The notes below the pieces were generated by a model that did not search any database, was not told the DNA's origin, and saw only the letters and a list, made by a program, of their open reading frames with translations. Of a DNA stretch of 64,000 bases, positions 10,090-20,224 are shown one piece after another; positions within the stretch are counted from its first letter, which is position 1, and each line of letters starts with the position of its first letter. A program made the position numbers and the translations under genes. This DNA is from Hyposmocoma kahamanoa (lineage: Eukaryota > Arthropoda > Insecta > Lepidoptera > Cosmopterigidae), in assembly GCF_003589595.1 (NCBI RefSeq), contig NW_020653852.1:4104340-4168339 (forward strand). Direction: 5' to 3'.

Positions 10090-11043
10090 TAATGTAACAG
10101 CTCAGCGGAGCTTCGCTCAGCTTCAAACTGCTTTTTGCGATGAAGCACTATGCAAGATGACTATTTATAGCTGGTTTGCGGAACACAAACGCGGTGTGAA
10201 TCTCAGTGACGAATTTCGTGACGGTCGCCTGTCCACTGCTGTGAACAACGAAAACATCGATACTGTGCGCCGTATGATCAAAACAGACAGGGCATGTGAT
10301 ATACTATGAGATTCGGACTTCTTTAGGCTTAGGCATGAGTCAAATACAATCAATACTACACAAACATTCCGGTGTGAAAAAAATGTGCACACAATTTGGC
10401 TCAAAGAACGGATTGCGTCACTTAGTGCAATGCCATACTTACCAGATTCAACGAAGGGGCGTCAAATTTAGTGTGGAACACAGTAACAGGTGGCGAAATA
10501 TGAATTTATAGTTACGATCCCACAACAAAGTAACAATCGAGCGTATGGGTCTTTCAAGATGAGCCGAAACCAATCAAAGTGGCGCGCGTGCAAAGTGCGG
10601 AAGCGGAAGACTGCTTCTTTTTTTAATAAAACTTGACACGTGGCTACTGTTGCTTTGGAGAATCGTTGTACCGTGAATAGTGATTGGCACACGACCATTT
10701 GTTTGCCGGAAATTATTGACAAACTCCATAAAAATAACCGTAAACGCCGTATCATCTTGCACCACGATAATGCCAGTTCTCACACGGCCAGACAGACAAA
10801 TGAATTTTCGAAGGTAAAGAACGTTGACACTATGAGCCATCCCGCGTACAGTCCTGACCTGGCACCTTGTAACTTTTTTATTTCCAAAAATTACGAACCA
10901 GTTACGCGGTCAACGATTTGAATGATTATGAAAAATATGTTTCGGAGATTGTCACGGAGGAGTGGCATAAAAGTTTTCAAAATTGGTTCATTCGTATGAA
11001 AAAGTGCATTAACGCTAACGGAGAATATTTTAAAAAACAATAA
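10090..11043 (+). pseudogene. mariner transposase pseudogene
   Basis: The protein would cut and paste the element at TA sites. Readable pieces are the helix-turn-helix part (10101-10308, ending INTV-like NIDTVRRMIKTDR), SQIQSILHKH near 10340, NLVW near 10470, and the catalytic block with LHHDNASSHTA near 10755-10790 and YSPDLAPC near 10845-10875. The start codon region present in the 30.8-kb copy is deleted. The first catalytic Asp of TGDETW reads TGGEI followed by a stop (about 10485-10502). The second Asp is kept. The third, which should follow LAPC 34 residues later, is Asn. Several frameshifts are present. This copy cannot make active enzyme. Confidence 0.88.
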
Positions 11044-11095
11044 ATTAATTTCTGACCATTTATAGCATTTTTTTCTTATTCATTCCGGAAACGTA

Positions 11096-11703
11096 GCCGC
11101 TCACGCGATGCACTTATCCTACCGCAAAATGACGGCTATTTGGTTTCGCAAATTAGAAAAGGATTCAGTTTAAATACAAGTTCTTATAAATAAAAAATAT
11201 TATTGTGCGTTGCTAAATAAATACCCTCCGTACTACAACAAAAACATGTCAAATAAAATGCAGTAATACACCGCAAATCCTGCACTTAAAAAGCACTAAT
11301 GAAATGTTTGGTGTACTTGGATAAATATGATAATATTCCGTTTGAGTGGTTCTAACGTTTACCATGAAATTACTCCTTAAAGAATAGTTTATAAGCATTT
11401 ATATTCAGAGTAAACTTAAAAAACGCTACTTACGGTATGTTTTCAATAAATAAACACCGAAATCACCAGCCCAAACAATAACACACACGATTGTCGTGAC
11501 GTATTTTTGAAGTTATTTATTTTTTTTAAATGACAGACGCAGACATTAAAAACTTTATGGTTTGCTAGAGTAGTTACCGAAATAGCAATTAGTATTAGTT
11601 CTTTTACCTGTTATAACTTTATATCCGATAAATCGGTATAAAATCATCACCGGCACCTCTAGGTGTGGTATGCGTTTACGGCTGCATATATCGCGTGAGC
11701 GGT
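11096..11703 (+). mobile_element. F-MITE copy 1, inserted in the mariner right TIR
   Basis: 608 bp with terminal inverted repeats CCGCTCACGCGAT, flanked by TA at 11094-11095 and 11704-11705. Removing it together with one TA joins the two parts of the mariner inverted repeat. No coding capacity. A TA duplication points to a Tc1/mariner-type enzyme as mobiliser. Confidence 0.88.
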
Positions 11704-11721
11704 TATAGTGCGCCCCACGTA

Positions 11722-12698
11722 TTCGTCAGGTGTTAAAAAAAGTCACTAAAATGTTGTATTCATTTTCAACGCTTGTACACTTTAGATTGTTCTTTAACAG
11801 GTAATTTACTATAAAGTTCGGCAGTCCAACTACACTAGCGTTTATGCGCCATCTAGAAGGAGAAATAATCAACGTGCCTCCCCATTTTCACCTAATATGA
11901 ATAGGATACGTAGACACTATTATATTGGTACATAATAAATAAAGACTCCATAAATTGACACTACATTAAAGTCTAACAAATTTCACTACGCCGATTTTAC
12001 GCCGATCAAATTCATCGGCGGATACGACTCGGCGTACATCACTAGTCCTGACTAAAAAGTAGCGCCTTAGGGAAAGCATCAGCAGCGTCAGTGCCCTTTA
12101 GCAGTTATGGCAAAGTATTTTTTTTCTTTCTGTATTTGTCATATTAGTGAAAAAGTGTGTTATTTACCTATCTTTATCTTTTTTCTATAATAAGATCGTT
12201 GCTGATGCCCTAAATTGACACTTAAGTTTAAAATAATATTATACCGACAACAAAATCCCTTGAGATTAATCTATTTCAGGCTGTCAAGTTGCTTTCAGCT
12301 ATAAATTGAAATAATTGTAGTAAATGATGAATGTGAATTTAGAGAGAACAATCTCCATAGTTCCTTTTTAGGAGACTCTGTCTTACGAATTAGTATAATT
12401 TACTAATCGGAGAGTATTAAATAAAGATATTTTTTCCAAAAAAAAAAAATAATTGAAGCCTTTCATGATATATTAACAAAGTCAACAAACACTGAGATGC
12501 CCCTCCTAAATCTTTCCCTTATCTAAAATCAGACGGCCATCAGAGCCTTTCTAAGCCCTGAACAAACTTTATCAACTGCTACGTGTCGTACCCCGCTATT
12601 TAGTATCCATTGCTGACCTCTTATCTACTGTTCTTATTCTATTAGGTATTTACTGATCTGGGACTGGGTGGAAGAATCGAAGGGGGTTTGTCGCAATC
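11722..12698. other. No gene recognised
   Basis: AT-rich. A small perfect hairpin, CGCCGAT/ATCGGCG with a 7-base loop, lies at about 12000-12020. A run of A is at 12437-12449. Confidence 0.4.
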
Positions 12699-12831
12699 GT
12701 AGCAAATAGAAATTTGTGCAAATTGTAGACAACAGATTTTTTGCATTGTAGCAGAGGAGGGTTATTTGAAGCGTAGCAAATCAATGTTTGTGGAAGTCGT
12801 AGCAATTGACTACGCCATTCGTAGACGTAGC
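12699..12831 (+). repeat. Degenerate minisatellite, GTAGCAAAT-like unit of 22-26 bp
   Basis: Five successive units begin with GTAGCAAAT, GTAGACAAC, GTAGCAGAG, GTAGCAAAT and GTAGCAATT, and a sixth partial unit starts GTAGACGTAGC. Lengths are 26, 23, 25, 26 and 22 bases. Only the first 5-9 bases of each unit are well kept. Confidence 0.5.
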
Positions 12832-13540
12832 TTTTTGAGTTTATTTTATTCAACAAATAGTTACATAATATACTTATTTAGTTTAAATAATACAGATTTT
12901 GTACTAAGGATACAACACCATCCAACACAGTTTACTGATAGTAGAGAGCAAATATAAAATAACGGCATTTTTGTTTTAAGAACTGACTGACAAATTGCCT
13001 TTAGTTCCGGGTAGCATAGTAGAACGGCGGGTCTCGATTGAACAATCGAGATGTCGACGGTTAAAATTCTTAAAATGGCATGAATATATTATCACTTTAA
13101 TTACCAATAATTATTGACTAATTTAATTATTCATTATGATTCATTCAGATTAAGGACTTTAATTATTCATAAGTAAATTTACAATAAAAAGGTTAAGAGT
13201 TAATGTGGAATCTAGTCATAATGAATTATTTTGATGAAAATACATGTATAATATTATATTGCAAGTAAAAGTACATTAAATATCTGATACAAACCGCATT
13301 GGAACAGTTTTCAACTTCATGCATACATTTAAATTTACTTAGATGACAAATAAACTAAGAAATAACTTAAAACAAAACAAAGAAACGATTTGCAATACTT
13401 TAATGCAATTACGATAACAATTATTAAGTCCAGCAACATTGTGATTTCTGTACGACCTTTTGAAAGGGTGCAATGACTGGTTAAGTTTAATTAAGGGTGG
13501 AATGTTATTCCAATATTTAGCCGAAGTAAACGAAGTGTAA
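12832..13540. other. No gene; AT-rich
   Basis: No repeat of the families defined here and no recognisable coding sequence. Confidence 0.45.
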
Positions 13541-13838
13541 ATACAGTGAATAGCGACATCTCTAGCCGGGGCTGGTAGCTGTAAAAATATCTAACTGGGT
13601 GAGGAAATACTTTCATAGATTTCTCATAGATGGCGCTATGGCTAAAAAGTCGTTGAAAAACCAAATACAAAGACACGATAAGCACATAGAAAAATTCGTG
13701 AAGTCCGCTGGTTCATTCCGTGGCTTAGTTGGTGTAGCATCTGGCATGGTATGCTAGAAGACGTCGGTTCGAATCCAGCCGGACCGAAGGAATTTTTTCT
13801 GAATGTTCGATCTTTATATTAATAATTATAACAAAGAA
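13541..13838 (+). repeat. B-SINE copy 1, best-preserved
   Basis: Starts TACAGTGAATAGCGACATC. The tRNA-like box is internal: A-box-like TGGCTTAGTTGGTGTAGC at 13721-13738 and B-box GGTTCGAATCC at 13766-13776. The tail is AATTTTTTCTGA, TTCGATCTTT and TTAATAATTATAAC. About 175 bases precede the A box, which is unusual for a SINE, where the tRNA part normally starts the element. It may be a composite or carry a captured upstream segment. Confidence 0.75.
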
Positions 13839-14261
13839 GAAGATCGAATAACAGTCAGAATACCAAACAACACTATATTTACCTCTAAAATTCTCTCTCA
13901 TGCTCCTTAATAAACTACTTTGTTACTATCATAAAACTACATAAATACATGCTAAAGATATCAAATGGCCGCGATGATAATATTCAGGGAATATAATAAA
14001 TTCCGTACAAACTGATACCTGAATTTTCCCAGTTCTCGCTAAGAACCGTAAAAATCTCTATATTCCATGCAACTATTTAGTAAATTTTACGAGCAACAAA
14101 CCAAGAACATTATCAGCGAATATTTCAAATAACTTTTCGCAGCACAACGTCGACAAAGTTGCAAATGAAGATTAACTCTAATAATGGATTCAGACGTGCG
14201 ACACGACCACGACAACAAAGCTATAAACACTTTTTCTTAGCAGGTAAATGTATATCGGGTT
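13839..14261. other. No gene recognised
   Basis: AT-rich sequence without family matches. Confidence 0.4.
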
Positions 14262-14601
14262 CTCAGGTTTTCGCGATTGTTACACAGAGGAAATGAAACT
14301 ATTTATAAAATAAAATAATATAAATAAAATAAAATAAAAAATAAAATAATTTGTAAAACATATTATAGCGTAAATTGGAATGTTCTATGTAAAATTAAAA
14401 ACGAGGTATTTAATTAGTAACTTTTGTAACTATTGTGGAATAAATAGGGTAGTTTGCATTAATATTAAACATAACTGGTTGATGACTGTACCACCTCAGT
14501 CAACCGTCACCATGGGACCTGTAAAGGGCCCGAAACGTCAGTTAGTTTGAAAAACAAATATACGCGATTTAAATCCGGAAAAATAGTTTCATTTCCTAAG
14601 G
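14262..14601 (+). repeat. G-element, two-armed copy with hairpin core
   Basis: The left arm AGGAAATGAAACTATTT (about 14287-14303) is repeated inverted near 14584-14600. Between them are an (AAAAT)-rich run at 14303-14345 and the core ACCAT, a 6-bp stem, a TGTAAA loop and GAAACGTC at 14509-14539. A terminal hairpin followed by GAAACGTC recalls ends of Penelope-like elements; that link is inference. No protein coding is visible. Confidence 0.6.
14509..14539 (+). promoter_or_regulatory. G-element structured core: 6-bp hairpin plus GAAACGTC
   Basis: GGGACC (14514-14519), loop TGTAAA, GGGCCC (14526-14531), then GAAACGTC. The stem has one A/G mismatch. The same layout with a different stem sequence is at 46045-46075, so structure rather than sequence appears to be kept. 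Confidence 0.55.
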
Positions 14602-14626
14602 CAAATGGATTTTTGAGGTTATTAAT

Positions 14627-14863
14627 GACTTTTTGATGATATCAAGTAAAGGGACGTACTTGTTATCATCACGGTCGTTAGTCTGGTGGTAAGCGACACG
14701 TCTACTCAAAACAGTTGCAGTGCAACTCAGAGCTTTAAATTAGAAAGTGCCTGTAATTTTGCCTTATCCTTCAAAACCGGAACGTAGTAGTGAGCATTAC
14801 TTACATTACAGCTTGGCTGCAGAAATATGGACGCACTCTTTCACAAGGAGCTCTAGTGCTACT
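14627..14863 (-). repeat. A-repeat copy 3, internally deleted
   Basis: Both ends are present (TTTTTGATGATATCAAGT and CACAAGGAGCTCTA), but the segment with the GGGGCACTGCCACTG block and part of the centre are missing. Confidence 0.75.
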
Positions 14864-15764
14864 AAATCCTCGACACAGAGTTGGGAGCACAGTTATAGTA
14901 TTTTGTTTTGTAATTAAACAAAAGTAATATTTTTACGTTTTTTTTGTGTTGGAAACAAATGCAATTTGAAATATTTCAGCTACTTGATTTAGCGTATGTA
15001 TGGTGCAAGTGATCCGAAAATGATGTTCTGGCAGCCAAACCCCAGCCACCCTGTTAGCGTTTACACGGAAAGAAGCTACAACGTCTACTCAGGTTGCACA
15101 TTACCCGTCTGTCTAGTTTCCAGGAACCAATATTTTCTCGGGCATTTTGCCTTCGTTGTGACACTATGCCTTTGGGCTAGACGATATTTGGTACTATGCT
15201 AGCAAGGGTCAAACGATGTTGGATTTAACATTTTAATACTTCTCCGTTGACATAGTTGAGTCGTCTCATTGTTTATCCTGTTTACCGAACAGTATTTATC
15301 GAGACAAGAAGAGACATGGAAAGATGTTCTATTCAGTATGGCAGAAGTTTGAAGTTAGCGTTTTCATACTATATGTTCTCATAATATACATCATTTGTAA
15401 AAAAATAAGAACTTAATATAACTTACAATATCACAAACAATAACTTTTTTTCCACGACTTTAATGAGTCATCAGATTATACTTTCTTACAAAAATGAAAA
15501 TATTTATTTATAACTCTCTAAACGGTGATAAAGTGGTTACAAAAAAAAGCATTAGTGTAAAAACCCAGGCGCTTGCACTTTTGAATTATTACCAAAATGT
15601 AGGTCTAGAAATATCCGATAGTACAACGAAAAACTTAAAAAGGTTATTTTTGGTAAATTTACGATGCTTTGTAAAAAGTAATACAACAAAAGTTGTTGTT
15701 TATGAGGTCAGTAATATAGTTCTGTAAGTTCCTTGGCATTTTACTAATAAGTCGCTAAAATGGC
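14864..15764. other. No gene recognised
   Basis: A 68-codon frame at 14996-15202 and a 77-codon AT-rich frame at 15494-15727 have no known motif. The rest is AT-rich. Confidence 0.4.
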
Positions 15765-15990
15765 TACACTGGCGGGCGGGGAGAAGCCAGCTACTGTGCT
15801 CAAGTGTGCGTGTGAGGTGAGCGGCTCAAATAGCTTGCCGGGACACACTCGCAGCTTGTAGCTCGGAGGCACGCGAAAATCCAGTTTGCGTTGTTGCCTT
15901 ATAAAATGTATGAAAAATATCGTACGCAACTTGTGTTCGCGTTTAGTACCCGCCACTAACGGCACAATGAACGGGAGCCCTTAGTCTTCA
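15765..15990. other. GC-richer island of unknown nature
   Basis: Clearly richer in G, C and CpG than its surroundings and not shared with any repeat in the window. An antisense frame of 73 codons (15965-15744) spans most of it but shows no domain. It could be a host regulatory or exon remnant, or a repeat represented once here. Confidence 0.35.
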
Positions 15991-16424
15991 AATAAACAAA
16001 AACCGCTTTTATATGTACAGACACAGAGACACGGCCAAGTGGTTCAAATTTCTAGTTTCCCTCTTTTTGCATTGGACGTTGAAAAGAATATAGAATGTGT
16101 ATTGAAGACATTGACTTACAATTATATGGACGTCGGGTCCGCGCTAAAAGGTATCCGAACGTATAGGGCGTTAAAATCGTATACAGAGCGTCATTCACGC
16201 TTTAGTCTTCGTTTGTTCGACTGACAGCGAAGCAAGCAAAATTAGACAGTACTGCGATGACATTACAATTTAAATTCAACGTTTTAGCTTTTTCATATTC
16301 CTTTACATGTCACTACGTTTAAATAGGTTGACTTGGGATACTTTTTTCGTGGTTTTTTGTATTAGACCCGTCGTCCATTTATTTGTAAGTCAATGATTGA
16401 AGACGATTATTTTGAATTCCGTAA
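15991..16424. other. No gene recognised
   Basis: A CpG-containing stretch at 16125-16240 is followed by AT-rich sequence. Confidence 0.4.
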
Positions 16425-16835
16425 ATCGAGTATATAACCAGATATAGAGACGAAATAAGGGTTATACGTTCCTGGTAACTCATTAGTGATACATCACTCA
16501 TAAATATCAACTCTCGTTTGCACTGAAATAGTACCAACAATTGACCTGTGTGTACGTCTCCGTATATTCCAAAAATATTCTGTATTTATTGTAGTAAATA
16601 TCAACCAAATATCATCGGTAATTAAATATTAAATATGTAATTTTAAATTTTCGTCCATTATAGCAAAGTTCAAGTTAAACTGGTCGATTTGAAGTGAAAC
16701 AATTGCCAACACCCGTCAATTGTTTCGAATTCGGACTGGCCAATCGGAACGCAGTTGTCACAGCAATGATATGACAGAATAGTTTTCAAACTAATTAAAT
16801 GACATTTCGTGTCTATTTCTGGTTATATACTCGAT
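16425..16835. mobile_element. MITE-like element with about 32-bp inverted ends
   Basis: ATCGAGTATATAACCAG starts at 16425 and its inverse ends at 16835. The match continues inward (GATATAGAGACGAAAT against GAAATAGACACGAAAT) with two mismatches. The interior of about 350 bp is non-coding. I could not define a target duplication. Confidence 0.6.
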
Positions 16836-17033
16836 GAGTCCGTATTATTATTCACACATAGAGTGATTCAACATTTCGTAACGCCTATGTATTCTCCTGA
16901 CGGGCAGCTCGTACATAAAGTTTAATCAATAAAGTTTAATTTTGACTTTATAAAGGACGAGGTTCTTAAAATTCGACTGTGAACTGTTCTAAATAAATAA
17001 ATCTGTGAAATAAATCATAAATTTGAGAACCCA

Positions 17034-17195
17034 TTGTAATGATTCTTTTTTTGTTGGAAAGAGGGTTTCTAAATGTTGGTCCCATTTAAAATTTGAAGAT
17101 AATATTCCACCTTTAGGAGTAGCAAACTAGGGGATGAATCCGATTTCACGCTCTTTACGGATAACTGATTTCTATAAAACTTGGCAAATAGATGT
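17034..17195 (+). repeat. H-repeat copy 2
   Basis: Uninterrupted from GATTCTTTTTTTGTTGGAAAG to ACTTGGCAAATAGATG. It lacks the upstream GGAGGATGTTCTCA part seen at 7825. Confidence 0.65.
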
Positions 17196-17758
17196 GTGTG
17201 CTCCCCTGAAAAGTAGAAATGTCGCTTTCTACAACACACCGACCATGTGTAACCTAGATTATGTTAAGTCAATAAATTTTATTTATTTTTCTTTCACAAA
17301 ATAAATTTCAACCAAAATTCGTATTTTGTAAACGAAATTTGGGGTATCAAATGTAAGAAAATCAACGGCAAATTTTACGTACATTTCGTCTTTTTGATTT
17401 CGCAATCTGTGTTGTCATTTGACTAATAAAGTTATGAAAAGGGCGTAATTGCGCCGCAGAGTGTGAAAGACGAATATTTACGAGACAATTTGGCAACAAA
17501 GAGAGTATTACGTTCGATGGGAGTGGAGAGAGGCCAACAACGGATTTAGGGGGCTCTGTACTGCACGCTGTAGTACCTTAATAATTTTTTGTGATGGCTT
17601 AGGAAAAAATAACTGAATCATAACGCAAAAATCATAGACCCCTCGCTGAAAGTACGAGTAACAATTGAGTTGGTATAATATATAAAAGTTTGTGTTACTA
17701 AATGCTCGGAGAACGGCATATTATTGTATCTCGCTTATTTGCTTAAAACCTTTTTTAA
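17196..17758. other. No gene recognised
   Basis: AT-rich. Nothing supports a gene or a named repeat. Confidence 0.4.
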
Positions 17759-17946
17759 TAGCCCCGCACTGGGAAAACCGTATATCGCGGGTGTCATGGA
17801 CACACACATAGACAACCACAAATTGCACCTAAACGCACGAGAGAATTAAATGTAGGCAATACGAATATTTCTCTCGGCCCGGAAATCGAACCCGGGACCT
17901 CTGGGTGGCAGTCCAACATAGGAACCGTTCGGCCACAGAGGCAGTT
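17759..17946 (-). repeat. C-SINE copy 1 (tRNA-derived), near full length
   Basis: The minus-strand head at 17946-17875 reads CTGCCTCTGTGGCCGAACGG (A-box region), with GGTTCGATTTCC as B box. The body has GAGAGAAATATTCG-like and GTCCATGACACC-like blocks and ends near the complement of GCCCCGCACTGGG. Confidence 0.8.
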
Positions 17947-18138
17947 TATTAAAATATTAAGTATTTCGTTTATTTGCTTAAAATATGGTATAACAGAATA
18001 TGTAACATAAGACAGTACCAACAAAAACATGTTTCGTAAATGACGGGCTAATATTTAAAATTAGTTTCGAATTCTAATTACGATGTAAGTTTTAGAAAAC
18101 ATATTTATTGTGCGTTTTAAATAATTATAGTAATTTAA

Positions 18139-18475
18139 GGCTGTGATTCCACCACAGATGTGCGAGGAAACTAGGCGGTGTGTGAGGAAAAAATTCACCA
18201 ATGCAATTACTTCATTTTCATAGCGTCGGTTAGTGCAATTGTGGTGGAAGTAATTAAGTATTTGTACATACAAAAAAGTGAGAGATGTGTGCGAGGGATG
18301 CGAGCGAGGAATGTGTGCGAGTTACGCTAGCGAGCTCGCCGTCGCCTCCGCTCACCCCACCCGGGCACGGCATCCTCGTACAGCTTTGGTGGAAACCATG
18401 ACACCGTTTCACAGCGCCGCTACACATCCTACACATCGACTAGCTGCATTGCACATCTCTGGTGGAATCGCAGCC
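18139..18475. mobile_element. MITE, PIF/Harbinger-like, with TAA target duplication
   Basis: The inverted ends GGCTGTGATTCCACCACAG and GGCTGCGATTCCACCAGAG continue with ATGTGC, giving about 25 bp with two mismatches. TAA flanks both ends (18136-18138 and 18476-18478), the TWA duplication of the PIF/Harbinger superfamily. The interior is 337 bp, GC-richer, and encodes no transposase. Confidence 0.75.
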
Positions 18476-18478
18476 TAA

Positions 18479-19099
18479 GACTCACAAAAAAGTCGTCTAT
18501 TGATATCAGTCGTAACCTTAAACGAAGCTTACCGAACCATTTCGAAGGTGGCCGAAGTATTCCGAAGGCTCTTGGTTCAATGTCAACAGGGGCATTAATT
18601 ATCCTCCATTGCAGTCCGTCTTGCCGTCCGCCGTGTAATCCAGGATTATGTAGTCGCAGCGGTAGCATGCAAGCCATCTTGCACAGTGCGTCCTGAAGAC
18701 TTCATACGTGGGTCATGCGCAGGATAGTTTGTGAGCAGTCTCCTGGTTGCGCGGCGGACTGCCATACAGGTAGTGAATGGGCCGTTTAAGCTTGCCGCAG
18801 CTTTGTATTCGTAGCTACGACCATTATCACTGAAATTTCAACTATAATATCACAACATTAAGGCATGTTGATATAGGTCACCAAAAAAATTCCTAAAATA
18901 TTTTTTTTTAAGTAAATTTTACTAAAATGAAATAAATAAAAAAATATGTATCAAGATTTGAACGATGTGACAGAAATAACTTAAGCTATCGTCTACTACA
19001 ATTTCGTTTTTTTTTATGGTATCATAAGGCGTGATAGTGTTTGTGTGTATACATGTAGGTATGTGTGTAAATTTGTATATCTTCATATTATGTTATATA
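18479..19099. other. No gene; GC-richer segment at 18520-18790
   Basis: Bases 18520-18790 are less AT-rich than the surroundings and have no internal match. An antisense frame of 82 codons overlaps the MITE and is not credible. Confidence 0.35.
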
Positions 19100-19316
19100 T
19101 TTTTGTATACCACCAAGTGACGAGACAAACAAGTCGTGCGCCTGGTTGTAAGTGACACGTCTGTTCATAGTAGTTACAGTGCCACTAAGAACAAAAATCC
19201 CTTAGTTTGTTGTGAAGGCTACAGAAACGCAGTAAGGCTCACGTTAGGCGCTTGGCGGCAGAAATAGGTAAGGTACGTCCCTGGACGAACTCTTTCACAA
19301 GGAGCTATATTGCTGG
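19100..19316 (-). repeat. A-repeat copy 4, centre deleted
   Basis: The tail ACCAAGTGACGAGACAAACAA and the head complement CACAAGGAGCTATA are present. The central CACTGCGCCCGTCACC block is lost. Confidence 0.7.
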
Positions 19317-19989
19317 TAAAAGTATTATTAGGAAATACAGTCATTTATTTTTATTTTAACAGCCACCTTATTACATCCCTGTTTTTGTATCCCCAAAACA
19401 ACACTTTGCGAACTGCAAAATGGTTAACGACCCGCCTAGATTCAGCGGTTTGCGACTCAAACGAGATTTAAAGGTCGCTCGGGTCTATTACTCTTATAAT
19501 AAGCCTAAATAACTCGTAAGTTGTTGGCTTTCCCTGCTAACTCAGCAGTGAGATTTGAAAACTTGGCTCTTGAGGCAAGGGGACAAAGGAAAAGTATCCA
19601 ATAAATAGGTTGGATTACTTTTAGAGCTATACGCGCGGTGTATGCGTGTGAAACGTGCACGCTAACCGTGATATTAAATGGTTTCATAGTCTTACTAATG
19701 ATGTACAAGTAAATTATTAAAACAATACTACGTGTTTAGGTCCCCTGCCGGCGTACACGCGTGGTTCACACGCACGTGACTTGCCCGCCGGTTTTATAAA
19801 TTGCCTAAAGATAACCTAACCGTCTGTGGCTTAACCATTGACTGGAAAAAAAAAACAATTGAGAGTGGTTGCTAAATGATGATCAATGCACTGATGTAGC
19901 CTGATTGCCACTATATTTCGCGAAGGCGCTCAGAATAACTTTATAATAAATTTTAAACTCGATGATATGTAATTAAGTGTTCTATTGAA
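19317..19989. other. No gene recognised
   Basis: AT-rich with a CpG-containing patch at 19740-19800. No family match. Confidence 0.4.
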
Positions 19990-20150
19990 TGTATTTTTTA
20001 TGAAATTACTCACTAGTTTGTCGTAATTATTATTACAAAGATCGAACATTAGAAAAAATTCCTTCGGTCCGGCCTGATTAGGGGGTCTACTCTGGATCTC
20101 CGTCCGACATCCGTCCGAAACAATTACTGTCAAATAAGTAATATTCAAAA
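19990..20150 (-). repeat. B-SINE tail joined to a different head
   Basis: The tail complement AAATTACTCACTAGTTTG, ACAAAGATCGAAC and AAAAATTCCTTCGGTCCGGCC are B-type. Beyond it the tRNA-like box is replaced by sequence with GACATCCGTCCGAAACAATT, which recurs at 22306-22325 beside an assembly gap. Confidence 0.6.
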
Positions 20151-20224
20151 TAATTAAAAGACAAGTATCAAGAATGAAACTTCATTCGCATGACGCGTCT
20201 TTTCATTTGGTCAAGTATTGCTTA

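Larger units (their letters stand above)
9941..11719 (+). mobile_element. mariner DNA transposon, dead copy carrying a nested MITE
   Basis: The left inverted repeat starts CATAGGGCGCACTATAAG at 9941. The right one is split: its inner part CATTCCGGAAAC is at 11081-11092 and its outer part TATAGTGCGCCCCACG ends at 11719. TA dinucleotides flank the element at 9939-9940 and 11720-11721, the target duplication expected of mariner. Without the MITE it is about 1.17 kb, short of the family norm of about 1.3 kb, mainly because the 5' part of the gene is deleted. Confidence 0.88.

Noticed and set aside
10165..10404. Minus-strand frames over the mariner copies (10165-10404, 10468-10755, 10574-10840, 30848-31092)
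   Set aside because: They are shadows of the plus-strand transposase sequence.
13491..13685. Conserved antisense frame (FQRLFS..AIYEKSMKVF) in two B-SINE copies
   Set aside because: The similarity follows from the two SINE copies being alike. Other copies break the frame and no domain is seen.
13713..13790. Possible functional tRNA gene at the B-SINE box, and likewise at 61290-61360
   Set aside because: A and B boxes are present but the acceptor and anticodon stems do not pair convincingly, and both are parts of dispersed repeats.
16820..16850. Hammerhead ribozyme half CGATGAGTCCG near 16832
   Set aside because: It resembles the conserved CUGAUGAGUCC box, but no partner GAAA with a stem was found close by, and the bases overlap the end of the 16.4-kb inverted repeat.
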